From Clostridiales bacterium UBA8153 (lineage in GTDB: Bacteria; Bacillota; Sulfobacillia; UBA8153), in NCBI GenBank assembly GCA_003449495.1, contig DMHJ01000057.1:1-10764 (forward strand): DNA of 10,764 nt, in the 5' to 3' direction. Shown in pieces: positions 1-6,109 of the stretch (the stretch's first letter is position 1; the number at the start of each line of letters is the position of its first letter). A model generated the notes under the pieces. The model saw only the letters and a list, made by a program, of their open reading frames with translations, ran no database searches and had not been told where the DNA came from. Made by a program: the position numbers and the translations under genes.

Positions 1-810
1 GTCGGCAACGTCGACCGCAGGATCATATACCTTATGGTGCTGGTCGGCTTGTTCATCCCCTTGGTCTGGCCGCTGGGTCTGCCGCTCGGCGTCGGCCCCC
101 TTACCCGGCAGGCCTTTGACTTCATCGAGACCTTGGGGCCCGGGGACATCGCCATCGTCTCCCCCGACTTCACTCCGGGCACCGAGGCGGAGAACCTCTC
201 CCAGACCGTGGCCTTTGTCCACCATCTGATGCGGCGGGGGGTGCGCATCATCGGCCTTAGCACCCGGCCCGATGGCATTATCTACGCTGAGCGCGTGCTC
301 AAAGAGCTGGCCCCCCAATACGGGTACGTGTACGGCCGGGACTTCGTGATTATGCCCTGGAAGGCCGGCAATGAGTCCCTCATCGTGGCCTTCGGTAGGG
401 ACTTCCAAGGCACCTTTCCCTATGACTACGCCGGCCGGTCGACCCAGGGCACACTGGTAGACGAGGTGACGTCCATCCGCGAAGTGGACGTCATCGTCTG
501 CATGGTCACCGGTGAGAGCATGCACTGGTATGTCCGTCAGATCCAGGCCGTCTACGGGGTGCCCGTCACCGGCGGCGGCACTGCCGTGACCATCCCGGGC
601 CTGATGCCCTTTATTGCTGCCGGACAGATGGAAGGTATCCTCACCGGCCTCAAGGGTGCGGCCGAATACGAGATGCTGCTCGGAATACCGGGCCGGGCCG
701 TGGCCGGTATGGATGCTCAGTCGCTCTCGCACATCATCATCATGACCTTCATCCTGTTGGGCAACGTGGCTTACCTTTATGAGCGGAAGAATCGGGCCCG
801 GCGGGCCTAA
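1..810 (+). CDS. Conserved-looking two-helix membrane protein of unknown function, 5' end cut by window
   Basis: The reading frame is open from base 1, so the gene starts upstream; the ATG at 34 is internal or a late alternative. The visible 269 residues begin with a basic stretch (VDRR) and a hydrophobic helix at about 8-30. A soluble domain of about 210 residues follows, then a second helix at about 243-260 and a basic tail (ERKNRARRA). The positive-inside rule suggests both ends are cytoplasmic and the domain is outside. That domain alternates predicted strands and helices (GDIAIVSPDF, GVRIIGLSTRP, VDVIVCMVTG, then a Gly-rich GGGTAV), which looks Rossmann-like or binding-protein-like, but I see no catalytic motif and cannot name a family. 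The next gene begins 17 bp downstream and is also a membrane protein, so the two probably form one transcription unit and perhaps one complex. No function is assigned. Confidence 0.8.
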   Translation, partial: VGNVDRRIIYLMVLVGLFIPLVWPLGLPLGVGPLTRQAFDFIETLGPGDIAIVSPDFTPGTEAENLSQTVAFVHHLMRRGVRIIGLSTRPDGIIYAERVLKELAPQYGYVYGRDFVIMPWKAGNESLIVAFGRDFQGTFPYDYAGRSTQGTLVDEVTSIREVDVIVCMVTGESMHWYVRQIQAVYGVPVTGGGTAVTIPGLMPFIAAGQMEGILTGLKGAAEYEMLLGIPGRAVAGMDAQSLSHIIIMTFILLGNVAYLYERKNRARRA

Positions 811-827
811 CTGGGAGGTGAAACTAG

Positions 828-1430
828 ATGAACCCGACGTTCGGATTGTGGATGGCTGCCATCGGAACCATTGCCTGCTATAGCTATCTCTATAAGGACA
901 ACCTCGCCTTCCAGATCATGGAGCACGTGTTCATCGGCATCGCGGCGGCCCATGCCGTGGCCTTTGGGTTCAATAACATCCGGACCATGGCCTGGATCCC
1001 GCTGGTGCGGGATCAGAGATGGCTCTGGCTGGTCCCCTTGGTTTTGGGCGTGCTCCTGTATACGCGCTTCACCAAGAACCTGAGATGGCTTAGCCGGTGG
1101 CCCATCGCCTTCATGCTGGGCGTAGGTGCGGCCGTCACCATCACGGGCCAGCTCGATGCCCAGCTCATCCGGCAGGTCCGCGCCACCATGCTACCCATCA
1201 GGCACGTGAACGACTTCCTGATCGTTGTGGGCGTGCTCGGGACCGTCATCTACTTCCTGTTCGGTCCCATCTCCAACCGCAAGCCGGTGCGGGTGGCTTC
1301 CCAGGTAGGTATGTGGACCATGATGGCTGCCTTCGGGGCAGCCTACGGCAACACGGTGATGGCGCGCATGTCGCTGGTCATCGGCCGGCTGCAGTTCCTG
1401 TTCATGGAGTGGATACAGATCATCCGGTAG
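828..1430 (+). CDS. Polytopic membrane protein of unknown function, partner of the preceding gene
   Basis: This 200-residue protein starts at an ATG preceded by a good ribosome binding site (GGGAGGTG, about 8 bases upstream) and ends with TAG. It is very hydrophobic, with about six candidate membrane helices near residues 4-22, 30-48, 65-80, 91-107, 127-146 and 156-174. The loops are short and carry Arg/Lys (TRFTKNLRW, SNRKPVR). No signal peptide, cofactor motif or transporter signature is visible. It lies 17 bp behind a two-helix membrane protein in the same direction, and a strong hairpin follows 24 bp after its stop, so these two genes look like the end of an operon whose start lies left of the window. 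The likely role is as an integral membrane subunit working with the upstream protein. This is inferred from gene order only; the family is not recognised. Confidence 0.85.
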   Translation: MNPTFGLWMAAIGTIACYSYLYKDNLAFQIMEHVFIGIAAAHAVAFGFNNIRTMAWIPLVRDQRWLWLVPLVLGVLLYTRFTKNLRWLSRWPIAFMLGVGAAVTITGQLDAQLIRQVRATMLPIRHVNDFLIVVGVLGTVIYFLFGPISNRKPVRVASQVGMWTMMAAFGAAYGNTVMARMSLVIGRLQFLFMEWIQIIR

Positions 1431-1454
1431 GGCTGGAAGCTTAGGAAACGGCCT

Positions 1455-1487
1455 GGTGCCACGCAGGATGGATGCCTGCGTGGCACC
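1455..1487 (+). terminator. Perfect 13-bp hairpin after the membrane-protein operon, probable terminator
   Basis: Left arm GGTGCCACGCAGG (1455-1467), 7-base loop, and right arm CCTGCGTGGCACC (1475-1487) are exactly complementary. The hairpin lies 24 bp after the stop of the upstream gene and before the hydrolase gene. Only a short TTT (1492-1494) follows, so a classical U-tract is missing. Termination by a weak intrinsic signal, or mRNA 3'-end stabilisation, are both possible. Confidence 0.5.
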
Positions 1488-1552
1488 GGTGTTTATGGCC
1501 CGTTGGGGAAGTGCCCGGCAGGAGTCGGTTGCCAGGAGGCAGAAACCACAAC

Positions 1553-1582
1553 GAATGAAGCGTGGCCGCCCCTGGTTATACT
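1553..1582 (+). promoter_or_regulatory. Possible promoter for the cell-wall hydrolase
   Basis: TATACT at 1577-1582 is a good -10-like element in an otherwise GC-rich spacer. GAATGA at 1553-1558 sits 18 bases upstream; it is a poor sigma-A -35 but resembles the -35 of sporulation sigma factors (SigE/SigG class). The site lies about 33 bases before the strong ribosome binding site at 1615-1620. The assignment rests on position and partial consensus only. Confidence 0.3.
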
Positions 1583-1627
1583 GCCTGCTAGTACCAGCCG
1601 GCAACTTTCGTTCCAGGAGGGACACCA

Positions 1628-1687
1628 ATGGTAGGTTTGAGCCCAATCCGCGGGATTGCCCCGGCAGGACCCATAAATGGGCAGTAA
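1628..1687 (+). CDS. Possible 19-codon leader ORF overlapping the hydrolase start
   Basis: The best translation-initiation signal in this region is AGGAGG at 1615-1620, seven bases before the ATG at 1628. That ATG opens a 19-codon frame (MVGLSPIRGIAPAGPINGQ) ending at TAA 1685-1687. The hydrolase starts in another frame at 1677, inside this small ORF, with only a weak GCAGGA upstream. The arrangement would suit translational coupling, in which ribosomes leaving the small ORF restart on the hydrolase. It could also mean that the true hydrolase N-terminus lies in this frame and a single-base indel separates the two. The peptide shows no recognisable function. Confidence 0.3.
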   Translation: MVGLSPIRGIAPAGPINGQ

Positions 1688-2588
1688 CCGTGCGTACCGG
1701 TGGACGACTTGGGTGGTGGCGGTCCTGCTCGTCGTTGCCCCCGCACCTCTCCACCTGGCTCCGCCGGCAGGGTACGGCAACGGTGCTATGAGAACGATCG
1801 GGGCGTACGGAGTGGCTGTCGCTGCGACGGCTCACCGCCCGGCCACCGGGGCCTCCGTTCCCAGTCCCGGGCAGACGGCGGGAGCTAAGGTGTACGTGGT
1901 CAGGCCGGGCGACACCCTGTGGGACATCGCCGCAGCACACGGCATCACCCTGGCCGGGTTAAGGGAGGCCAACCGCATCTTCACCCATCTGATCCATCCT
2001 GGGCAGGTGCTGGCCATTCCCGTCGCCGCGGCCCGGCCGGGGGGTGGGTTCTACCATGTGGTACGCGCGGGCGACACCCTCTACTACTTGGCCGGGCTGT
2101 ATGCTACCACCATCCGGGCCCTGCGGCAGGCCAATGACCTCTGGACGGATCACCTGTCCATCGGCGCTACCCTCATCATTCCGAGGACCGCCGGTAACCC
2201 GGCCCGGGTGACCAGGTACACCCTGGAGGAGCTGGACCTTCTGGCCAGACTGGTCCAGGCCGAAGCCGGCGGCGAGCCCTTTACCGGGCAGGTAGCCGTG
2301 GCGGCCAGCGTGCTCAACCGGGTGCGAGACCGGCGCTATCCCAACACCATCGGGGAGGTCATCTACCAGGTCATCGCCGGGGTCCACCAGTACAGTCCGG
2401 TGCGGAACGGCCGCATCTACCGGGCGGCCGGAAGAAGTGCTCTGCGCGCCGCCCGGGAAGCCCTCTACGGTGCGGATCCTTCCCTGGGGGCCAACGGCTT
2501 CTTCAACCCGGAAAAGACCAATGACCGGTGGGTGCGCCGCCAGCCGGTGACCGTGGTCATCGGTAACCATGTGTTCTTCCGGCATTGA
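1677..2588 (+). CDS. Secreted spore cortex/cell-wall hydrolase: two LysM domains plus SleB/CwlJ-type hydrolase domain
   Basis: This 303-residue protein probably cleaves peptidoglycan outside the membrane, as spore cortex-lytic enzymes of the SleB/CwlJ family do. Residues 1-28 look like a signal peptide (basic MGSNRAYR, then WVVAVLLVV). Two LysM peptidoglycan-binding domains follow at about 72-115 (YVVRPGDTLWDIA ... ANR ... PGQVLAIP) and 125-168 (YHVVRAGDTLYYLA ... IGATLIIP). The C-terminal domain at about 187-302 carries the family hallmarks LARLVQAEAGGEP, VAASVLNRV and the final GNHVFFR; E196 is the likely catalytic glutamate. The ATG at 1677 is chosen because an in-frame TAA lies directly before it; its ribosome binding site is weak (GCAGGA), and a better-initiated small ORF overlaps it. 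Domain order and length are usual for clostridial LysM-SleB proteins. The exact role (germination, sporulation or vegetative wall turnover) cannot be decided here. Confidence 0.92.
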   Translation: MGSNRAYRWTTWVVAVLLVVAPAPLHLAPPAGYGNGAMRTIGAYGVAVAATAHRPATGASVPSPGQTAGAKVYVVRPGDTLWDIAAAHGITLAGLREANRIFTHLIHPGQVLAIPVAAARPGGGFYHVVRAGDTLYYLAGLYATTIRALRQANDLWTDHLSIGATLIIPRTAGNPARVTRYTLEELDLLARLVQAEAGGEPFTGQVAVAASVLNRVRDRRYPNTIGEVIYQVIAGVHQYSPVRNGRIYRAAGRSALRAAREALYGADPSLGANGFFNPEKTNDRWVRRQPVTVVIGNHVFFRH

Positions 2589-2693
2589 TCCCGCCGCCAG
2601 GCTTGGGGAGCGTCCCGGTAGCTGCGTACGGTTGGATTTCCCGACACTGGGGTAGGGTCCCGGAGTTTGGCTCCCGCGGTCTCACCGGTCACG

Positions 2694-2709
2694 GCCGCCG
2701 GCCGGCGGC
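2694..2709. repeat. 16-bp perfect GC palindrome
   Basis: GCCGCCGGCCGGCGGC reads the same on both strands. It sits in the 319-bp gap between the hydrolase and the M20 amidohydrolase. There is no loop or T-tract, so it is not a standard terminator. In such GC-rich DNA it may be chance; a dimeric regulator site is possible. I see no gene in the rest of this gap. Confidence 0.3.
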
Positions 2710-2856
2710 AGGGTGCGGCATGGCGGTCGGGGATGCCCCCCGGCGGGTTGGGCAAGGTCATGAGTCAGTCTCCCGGCCTTCCCTGGGCAACGGTGCGTCT
2801 CCCGCGCGGCCCCCAGCCGGAAAGGCACGGTGGTCGTAGGCGAGCATCATCCGGTG

Positions 2857-2865
2857 TGCTACACT
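2857..2865 (+). promoter_or_regulatory. Possible extended -10 promoter for the M20-pyrE operon
   Basis: TGCTACACT contains a TG-N extended -10 motif joined to TACACT. Transcription would start near 2872, about 22 bases before the ribosome binding site of the M20 gene. No convincing -35 box is present at 16-18 bases upstream, which extended -10 promoters tolerate. This is consensus matching only. Confidence 0.35.
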
Positions 2866-2907
2866 GGTAGTGCCGGGCCTACCCCGGTGGATGGAAGGGG
2901 GAGCGGC

Positions 2908-4158
2908 ATGCCGGTTTCGGCAACCCGCCTTGAAGGGGACTTGCAGCGTTTCGCCGCCTGGGGAGGGACCCCTGGCGGGGGGGTGAGCAGGATCGCCCTG
3001 ACTCCCGCCGACCGGCTGGCCCGGCGTGAGCTCATCGGGCTTTTGCGCGGCGAGGGGCTCGAAGTGCGCATGGACGAGGTGGGCAACATCTTTGGACGCC
3101 TGGGCAGCTGGGAACGGGCGGGCGTGCTGTTGGGTTCGCACCTGGACACGGTGCCGGAAGGCGGGCGGTATGACGGCACGGCGGGAGTGGTGGCCGCCGT
3201 GGAGGTAATACGGGCCCTGCGGGAAGAAGGCCGGCTGCCGCCGTGCCCCCTGGGCGTAGCCGCGTTCACCGCTGAAGAGTCCACCCGCTACGGCGTGGCC
3301 ACCATCGGCAGTAAGGTCATGGCCGGGGTGATGAGCCTGGACGCGGCCCTGGCTTTGACCGATGCCGGTGGACTGTCGTTGGGCCGGGCGCTGGAGGCCC
3401 AGGGCGGCCGGGAATGGGTGGCAGGACCTGCAGACGCCGGGGAGGTGGGCGCCTTCCTTGAACTCCACGTGGAGCAGGGGCGCGAGTTGGAGCTGGCCGG
3501 GGCGGAAGTGGGGGTGGTGACCCACATTGCCGCTCCCACCCGGCTAAAACTCACCGTGTTTGGGCAGGCCGGCCACTCCGGCTCGGCTCCCATGGGGCTG
3601 CGCAAGGATGGTCTCACCGCTGCGGCCGAGCTCATCCTCGCCCTGGAGCAGCTGGGGGAGGACGAGGCGGAGCACGGCACGGTGGCCACCGCCACCATCC
3701 TGGCCCTGCACCCGGTATCCATTAACGTGATACCGGGCCAGGTAGAGCTGGGTATCGACGTGCGGAGCCTGGACGCCGTCAGCAAGCGCCGGGCGGTGCA
3801 GCGATTTCTCGCCCTGGCCCAGCGCGTCTGCGACCTGCGGGGGGTGCGGTTCTCCGTGGCCTTCCTGGCCGATGAAGAACCGGCCCGGTTGGCTCCCGAG
3901 CTGGTGGCTGCGGCCTCATCCGCCTGCACGCGCCTGGGCGTACGCCATTTGGTGATGGTGAGCCGCGCGGGCCACGACATTGCCAACCTGTCCCGGTTGG
4001 CCCCGGCAGCTCTAGTCTTCGTGCCCAGCCGTGGCGGTCTCAGCCACCAGGCCGGCGAGTTCACCTCCCTGGAAGCCTTGGTTACGGGCACCCGGGTACT
4101 GGCAGAAACCGCCTTGGCCGCCGCCGCCCTGGTGGGGGAAGGATGCCGGCATGCTTAA
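2908..4158 (+). CDS. M20-family zinc amidohydrolase (N-carbamoyl-amino-acid hydrolase / allantoate amidohydrolase type)
   Basis: This 416-residue protein belongs to the M20 amidohydrolases that hydrolyse N-carbamoyl amino acids, 3-ureidopropionate or allantoate, releasing CO2 and ammonia; which substrate applies here is not visible. Metal-binding motifs are in order: GSHLDTVP (H78, D80), RYDGT (D89, the bridging aspartate), TAEESTRYG (E123/E124), LELHVEQG (H187), and near the end LSHQAGE (H380). AGHSGSAPM marks the lid/dimerisation domain. The ATG at 2908 is preferred over an in-frame ATG at 2830 because it has a strong AAGGGGGAG site about 7 bases upstream and gives the usual N-terminus. Length is typical of the family (about 400-420). 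Its end overlaps pyrE by 8 bp, implying coupled translation. Substrates linked to pyrimidine catabolism or carbamoyl recycling would suit that neighbour, but this is inference. Confidence 0.9.
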   Translation: MPVSATRLEGDLQRFAAWGGTPGGGVSRIALTPADRLARRELIGLLRGEGLEVRMDEVGNIFGRLGSWERAGVLLGSHLDTVPEGGRYDGTAGVVAAVEVIRALREEGRLPPCPLGVAAFTAEESTRYGVATIGSKVMAGVMSLDAALALTDAGGLSLGRALEAQGGREWVAGPADAGEVGAFLELHVEQGRELELAGAEVGVVTHIAAPTRLKLTVFGQAGHSGSAPMGLRKDGLTAAAELILALEQLGEDEAEHGTVATATILALHPVSINVIPGQVELGIDVRSLDAVSKRRAVQRFLALAQRVCDLRGVRFSVAFLADEEPARLAPELVAAASSACTRLGVRHLVMVSRAGHDIANLSRLAPAALVFVPSRGGLSHQAGEFTSLEALVTGTRVLAETALAAAALVGEGCRHA

Positions 4159-4726
4159 TGCCGACCAAGTGCAAGAGCTGCTGGAAGCATGCGGGGCCAT
4201 CCTGCGGGGACACTTCTCCCTGACCTCCGGGGCGCACAGCCCGGTGTACGTACAGAGCAGCCTGATCGTGGGAGATCCAGTCCTCGGCCAGCGGCTGGCC
4301 CGGGCAGTGTCCAGCGGACCCTGGCGGTCGGGTACCACCTGCGTGCTCGGGTCCGTCTTGGGTGGCATCATCCTGGCCTATGAAGTGGCGCGTACCTTGG
4401 GCGTACGCGCCGTCTATGCCGAGCGCCTCCAGGGCGTGCTGCACCTGGCGCGGGGTTTTGATCTCACTGCCGCCGACCGGGTCCTGGTGGTGGATGACGT
4501 GGTGATCACCGGCGGGACGATACACGAGCTCCTCCAGCTGGTCTCCAGCCGCGGGGCCGAGGTTACGGGCGTCGGCGTCCTGGTGGACCGGGCGGAGGGA
4601 CCCTTGGAGTTCGGCGTTCCCTACCACGTCCTGGCCAAGCTGCAGGTACCCAGCTGGAGCCCCGATGTATGTCCCCTGTGCCGCCAGGGACGACCGCTGA
4701 CCCGGCCCCGGCACGGCCGGCTCTAA
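4151..4726 (+). CDS. pyrE: Orotate phosphoribosyltransferase, Thermus-type
   Basis: This 191-residue enzyme is expected to join orotate to PRPP, giving orotidine 5'-phosphate in UMP synthesis. The N-terminal GHFSLTSGAHSPVYVQ (20-35) matches the substrate-binding segment of the Thermus-like PyrE subfamily. VVDDVVITGGT (113-123) is the PRPP-binding motif of type I phosphoribosyltransferases. The C-terminal CPLCRQGRPL (174-183) is a feature of the same subfamily. The ATG at 4151 has GAAGGA seven bases upstream; longer in-frame starts would run far into the M20 gene. Translation probably couples to that gene because its stop codon lies inside the pyrE start region (8-bp overlap). No other pyr genes are in view, so it sits away from a standard pyr operon, or the rest lies elsewhere. 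A related nucleobase phosphoribosyltransferase with another base cannot be excluded. Confidence 0.85.
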   Translation: MLNADQVQELLEACGAILRGHFSLTSGAHSPVYVQSSLIVGDPVLGQRLARAVSSGPWRSGTTCVLGSVLGGIILAYEVARTLGVRAVYAERLQGVLHLARGFDLTAADRVLVVDDVVITGGTIHELLQLVSSRGAEVTGVGVLVDRAEGPLEFGVPYHVLAKLQVPSWSPDVCPLCRQGRPLTRPRHGRL

Positions 4727-4771
4727 GCGCGCCCTAGCTGGCGGCCCCGCCGGTGCCCCCCTTGGCCGGTG

Positions 4772-5872
4772 TCAGCGCAGCCGGCCCAATATTGCGGGCG
4801 CCGGCCGATTGGGTATGCGGGCCACCACCTGATCGCCATACATGAATGTAGCTCCGTCGCCGGGGGTGATCTCACCGATCACGGCGGCCGGGGCTCCCAA
4901 GGAGCGGGCGGCCCGGAGTACCGTGGGGACATCGCCCGGCGACACCTGGAAGAGCATCCTTCCTTGGGTCTCGCAGATCAGGATCTCCTCCGGCGAAAGC
5001 GCCGCCGTTCCCAACGGGGCCAGGGAGAGGTCCACCCGGGCGCCGAGTCCACCGAACCGGACCGACTCGCTCACCGCCGCCCCAATGCCGGCGGCTCCCA
5101 GGTCGGAGCAGGCGTTGATCTTACCGGTTTTCATGGCCGCCAGGGCGGAGTCCATGATGACCCGTTCTTCCCTAAACAGGGCCCGGGCCGGACGCAGCTG
5201 GGAGACCAGGCCCGCCCTAAAGAGGGTGTCGTTCCCGTCATCACTGGTGAGACCCAAGAGCAGCAGCCGGTCTCCCGCCTGCTTGGCGGGTTTGGTCAAC
5301 GGCGCCGGGATGACCAGGCGGCCGATGACCGCCACCACCACGGCCGGGACCACATCCGAAAAGGAAGTGGACAGCCCGCCTCCCACCACAAACACGTCCA
5401 TAGCCTCGCACATGTCCCGGATGCCCTTGACCAGGAGGCTGAGGCGTTCACCGCTGGTCATGGTGACACAGCTGCCGCACGAGCAATGGCCAGTGAACCC
5501 GCAGGGACCTACCAGCACCTGCTGGTCCAAGGGCCGGGTGCCGATGAAGTCCAATAGGAACAGGGGACGCCCGCCCATGGCCACCACCTCGCGCATGGCG
5601 CCGCCGGCCCCGGTGGCGGCGCCATCGTAAGGCCGGGGCACGCACGGCGAGCAATGGCTCTCCATCTTGGCCACCACTAGGCCTGCATCGTCCGGCAGGC
5701 GGAATACCGCCGCGTCATCGTTGGCGTCGGGGCCGATGAGGAGGCTGCCGGGCCATTGGACGGCGACCTTCTCGTTGAGCTGCTTGAAGGCGCCGAAGTC
5801 AATGGCCTGGTCGATGTTGTGGTGGAGGTGGATGAATAGGGCGTGCATCAGAGCTTGTTCCACTCGGTTCAT
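4772..5872 (-). CDS. Stand-alone PurL/AIR-synthase-like protein with a cysteine cluster
   Basis: This 366-residue protein has the two-domain AIR synthase fold pattern shared by PurM, PurL, SelD, ThiL and HypE, which bind ATP. It is closest to one half of PurL (FGAM synthase): KMESHCSP (69-76, where PurL has K-E-T/S-H-N-x-P), PYDGAATGAGGAMREVVAMGGRP (81-103, the glycine-rich substrate/ATP loop), SDLGAAGIGAAVSE (256-269) and CETQGRMLF (300-308). True PurL is about twice as long, so this is not the normal purine enzyme. It carries cysteines at 74, 77, 123, 130, 132 and 135 (GPCGFTGHCSCGSC), which I do not expect in PurL. The start ATG has a perfect AAGGAGG nine bases upstream. It is convergent with pyrE (45-bp gap) and divergent from the helicase. 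Its substrate is unknown; a metal or Fe-S site on the cysteine cluster is inference. Confidence 0.85.
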   Translation of the reverse strand: MNRVEQALMHALFIHLHHNIDQAIDFGAFKQLNEKVAVQWPGSLLIGPDANDDAAVFRLPDDAGLVVAKMESHCSPCVPRPYDGAATGAGGAMREVVAMGGRPLFLLDFIGTRPLDQQVLVGPCGFTGHCSCGSCVTMTSGERLSLLVKGIRDMCEAMDVFVVGGGLSTSFSDVVPAVVVAVIGRLVIPAPLTKPAKQAGDRLLLLGLTSDDGNDTLFRAGLVSQLRPARALFREERVIMDSALAAMKTGKINACSDLGAAGIGAAVSESVRFGGLGARVDLSLAPLGTAALSPEEILICETQGRMLFQVSPGDVPTVLRAARSLGAPAAVIGEITPGDGATFMYGDQVVARIPNRPAPAILGRLR

Positions 5873-6109
5873 GCCGGAAAACCTCCTTGTTGGCAGGGAA
5901 AGACATCACGCCCGGTTCGAGAAGCCGGGCATGGGCGCCTGCGGCTATTTTCGCGATCGGCTCCGGCTTTCCTGCCTGGATACTCCGGTAGAAGGCGCGG
6001 CGGCCCGGGACCCCACTGGAACCGTATGGGCCGGCCCCAAAAGGAAAAACCTCAAGACGTGGGGAATGAGGGGTGCGGTTTACCGACGGTAAGAGAGGGT
6101 GAAGAGCCC
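5873..6109. other. Divergent intergenic region between the PurL-like gene and the helicase
   Basis: This 237-bp stretch must hold the promoters of both flanking genes. I cannot point to a clear -35/-10 pair for either. It contains a small inverted repeat (GCCCGG 5910-5915 with CCGGGC 5925-5930, 9-base loop) that would fall in the 5' leader of the minus-strand gene. It also holds an A-rich patch (6039-6052) and the ribosome binding sites at each edge. Open frames crossing it have no start signals or homology that I recognise. Confidence 0.4.

Noticed and set aside
1431..1676. Readthrough of TAG at 1428-1430 as evidence for amber recoding across the window
   Set aside because: The frame after this TAG has no conserved-looking sequence and runs through the hairpin, so TAG acts as a normal stop here.
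1191..1940. Minus-strand frame of 249 codons
   Set aside because: It overlaps three plus-strand features, has no start signal and resembles no family. It arises from the low stop frequency of GC-rich DNA.
2830..2907. 26-codon upstream extension of the M20 amidohydrolase
   Set aside because: No ribosome binding site precedes 2830. The candidate -10 at 2857-2865 lies inside it, and 2908 has a strong site and the usual family start.
4769..5630. Long plus-strand open frames across 4769-5557 and 4842-5630
   Set aside because: They lie antisense to the PurL-like gene, which has clear family motifs and a perfect ribosome binding site. The antisense translations are low-complexity Arg/Pro/Ser-rich, as expected in GC-rich DNA.
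5910..5930. GGTTCGA within a small stem-loop, like a tRNA T-arm
   Set aside because: The loop is 9 rather than 7 bases, and no acceptor, D or anticodon arms fit around it.
5843..6109. 89-codon N-terminal extension of the helicase
   Set aside because: It begins inside the divergent gene, lacks a ribosome binding site, and its residues do not resemble helicase N-termini. The ATG at 6110 is well placed before the first helicase motif.
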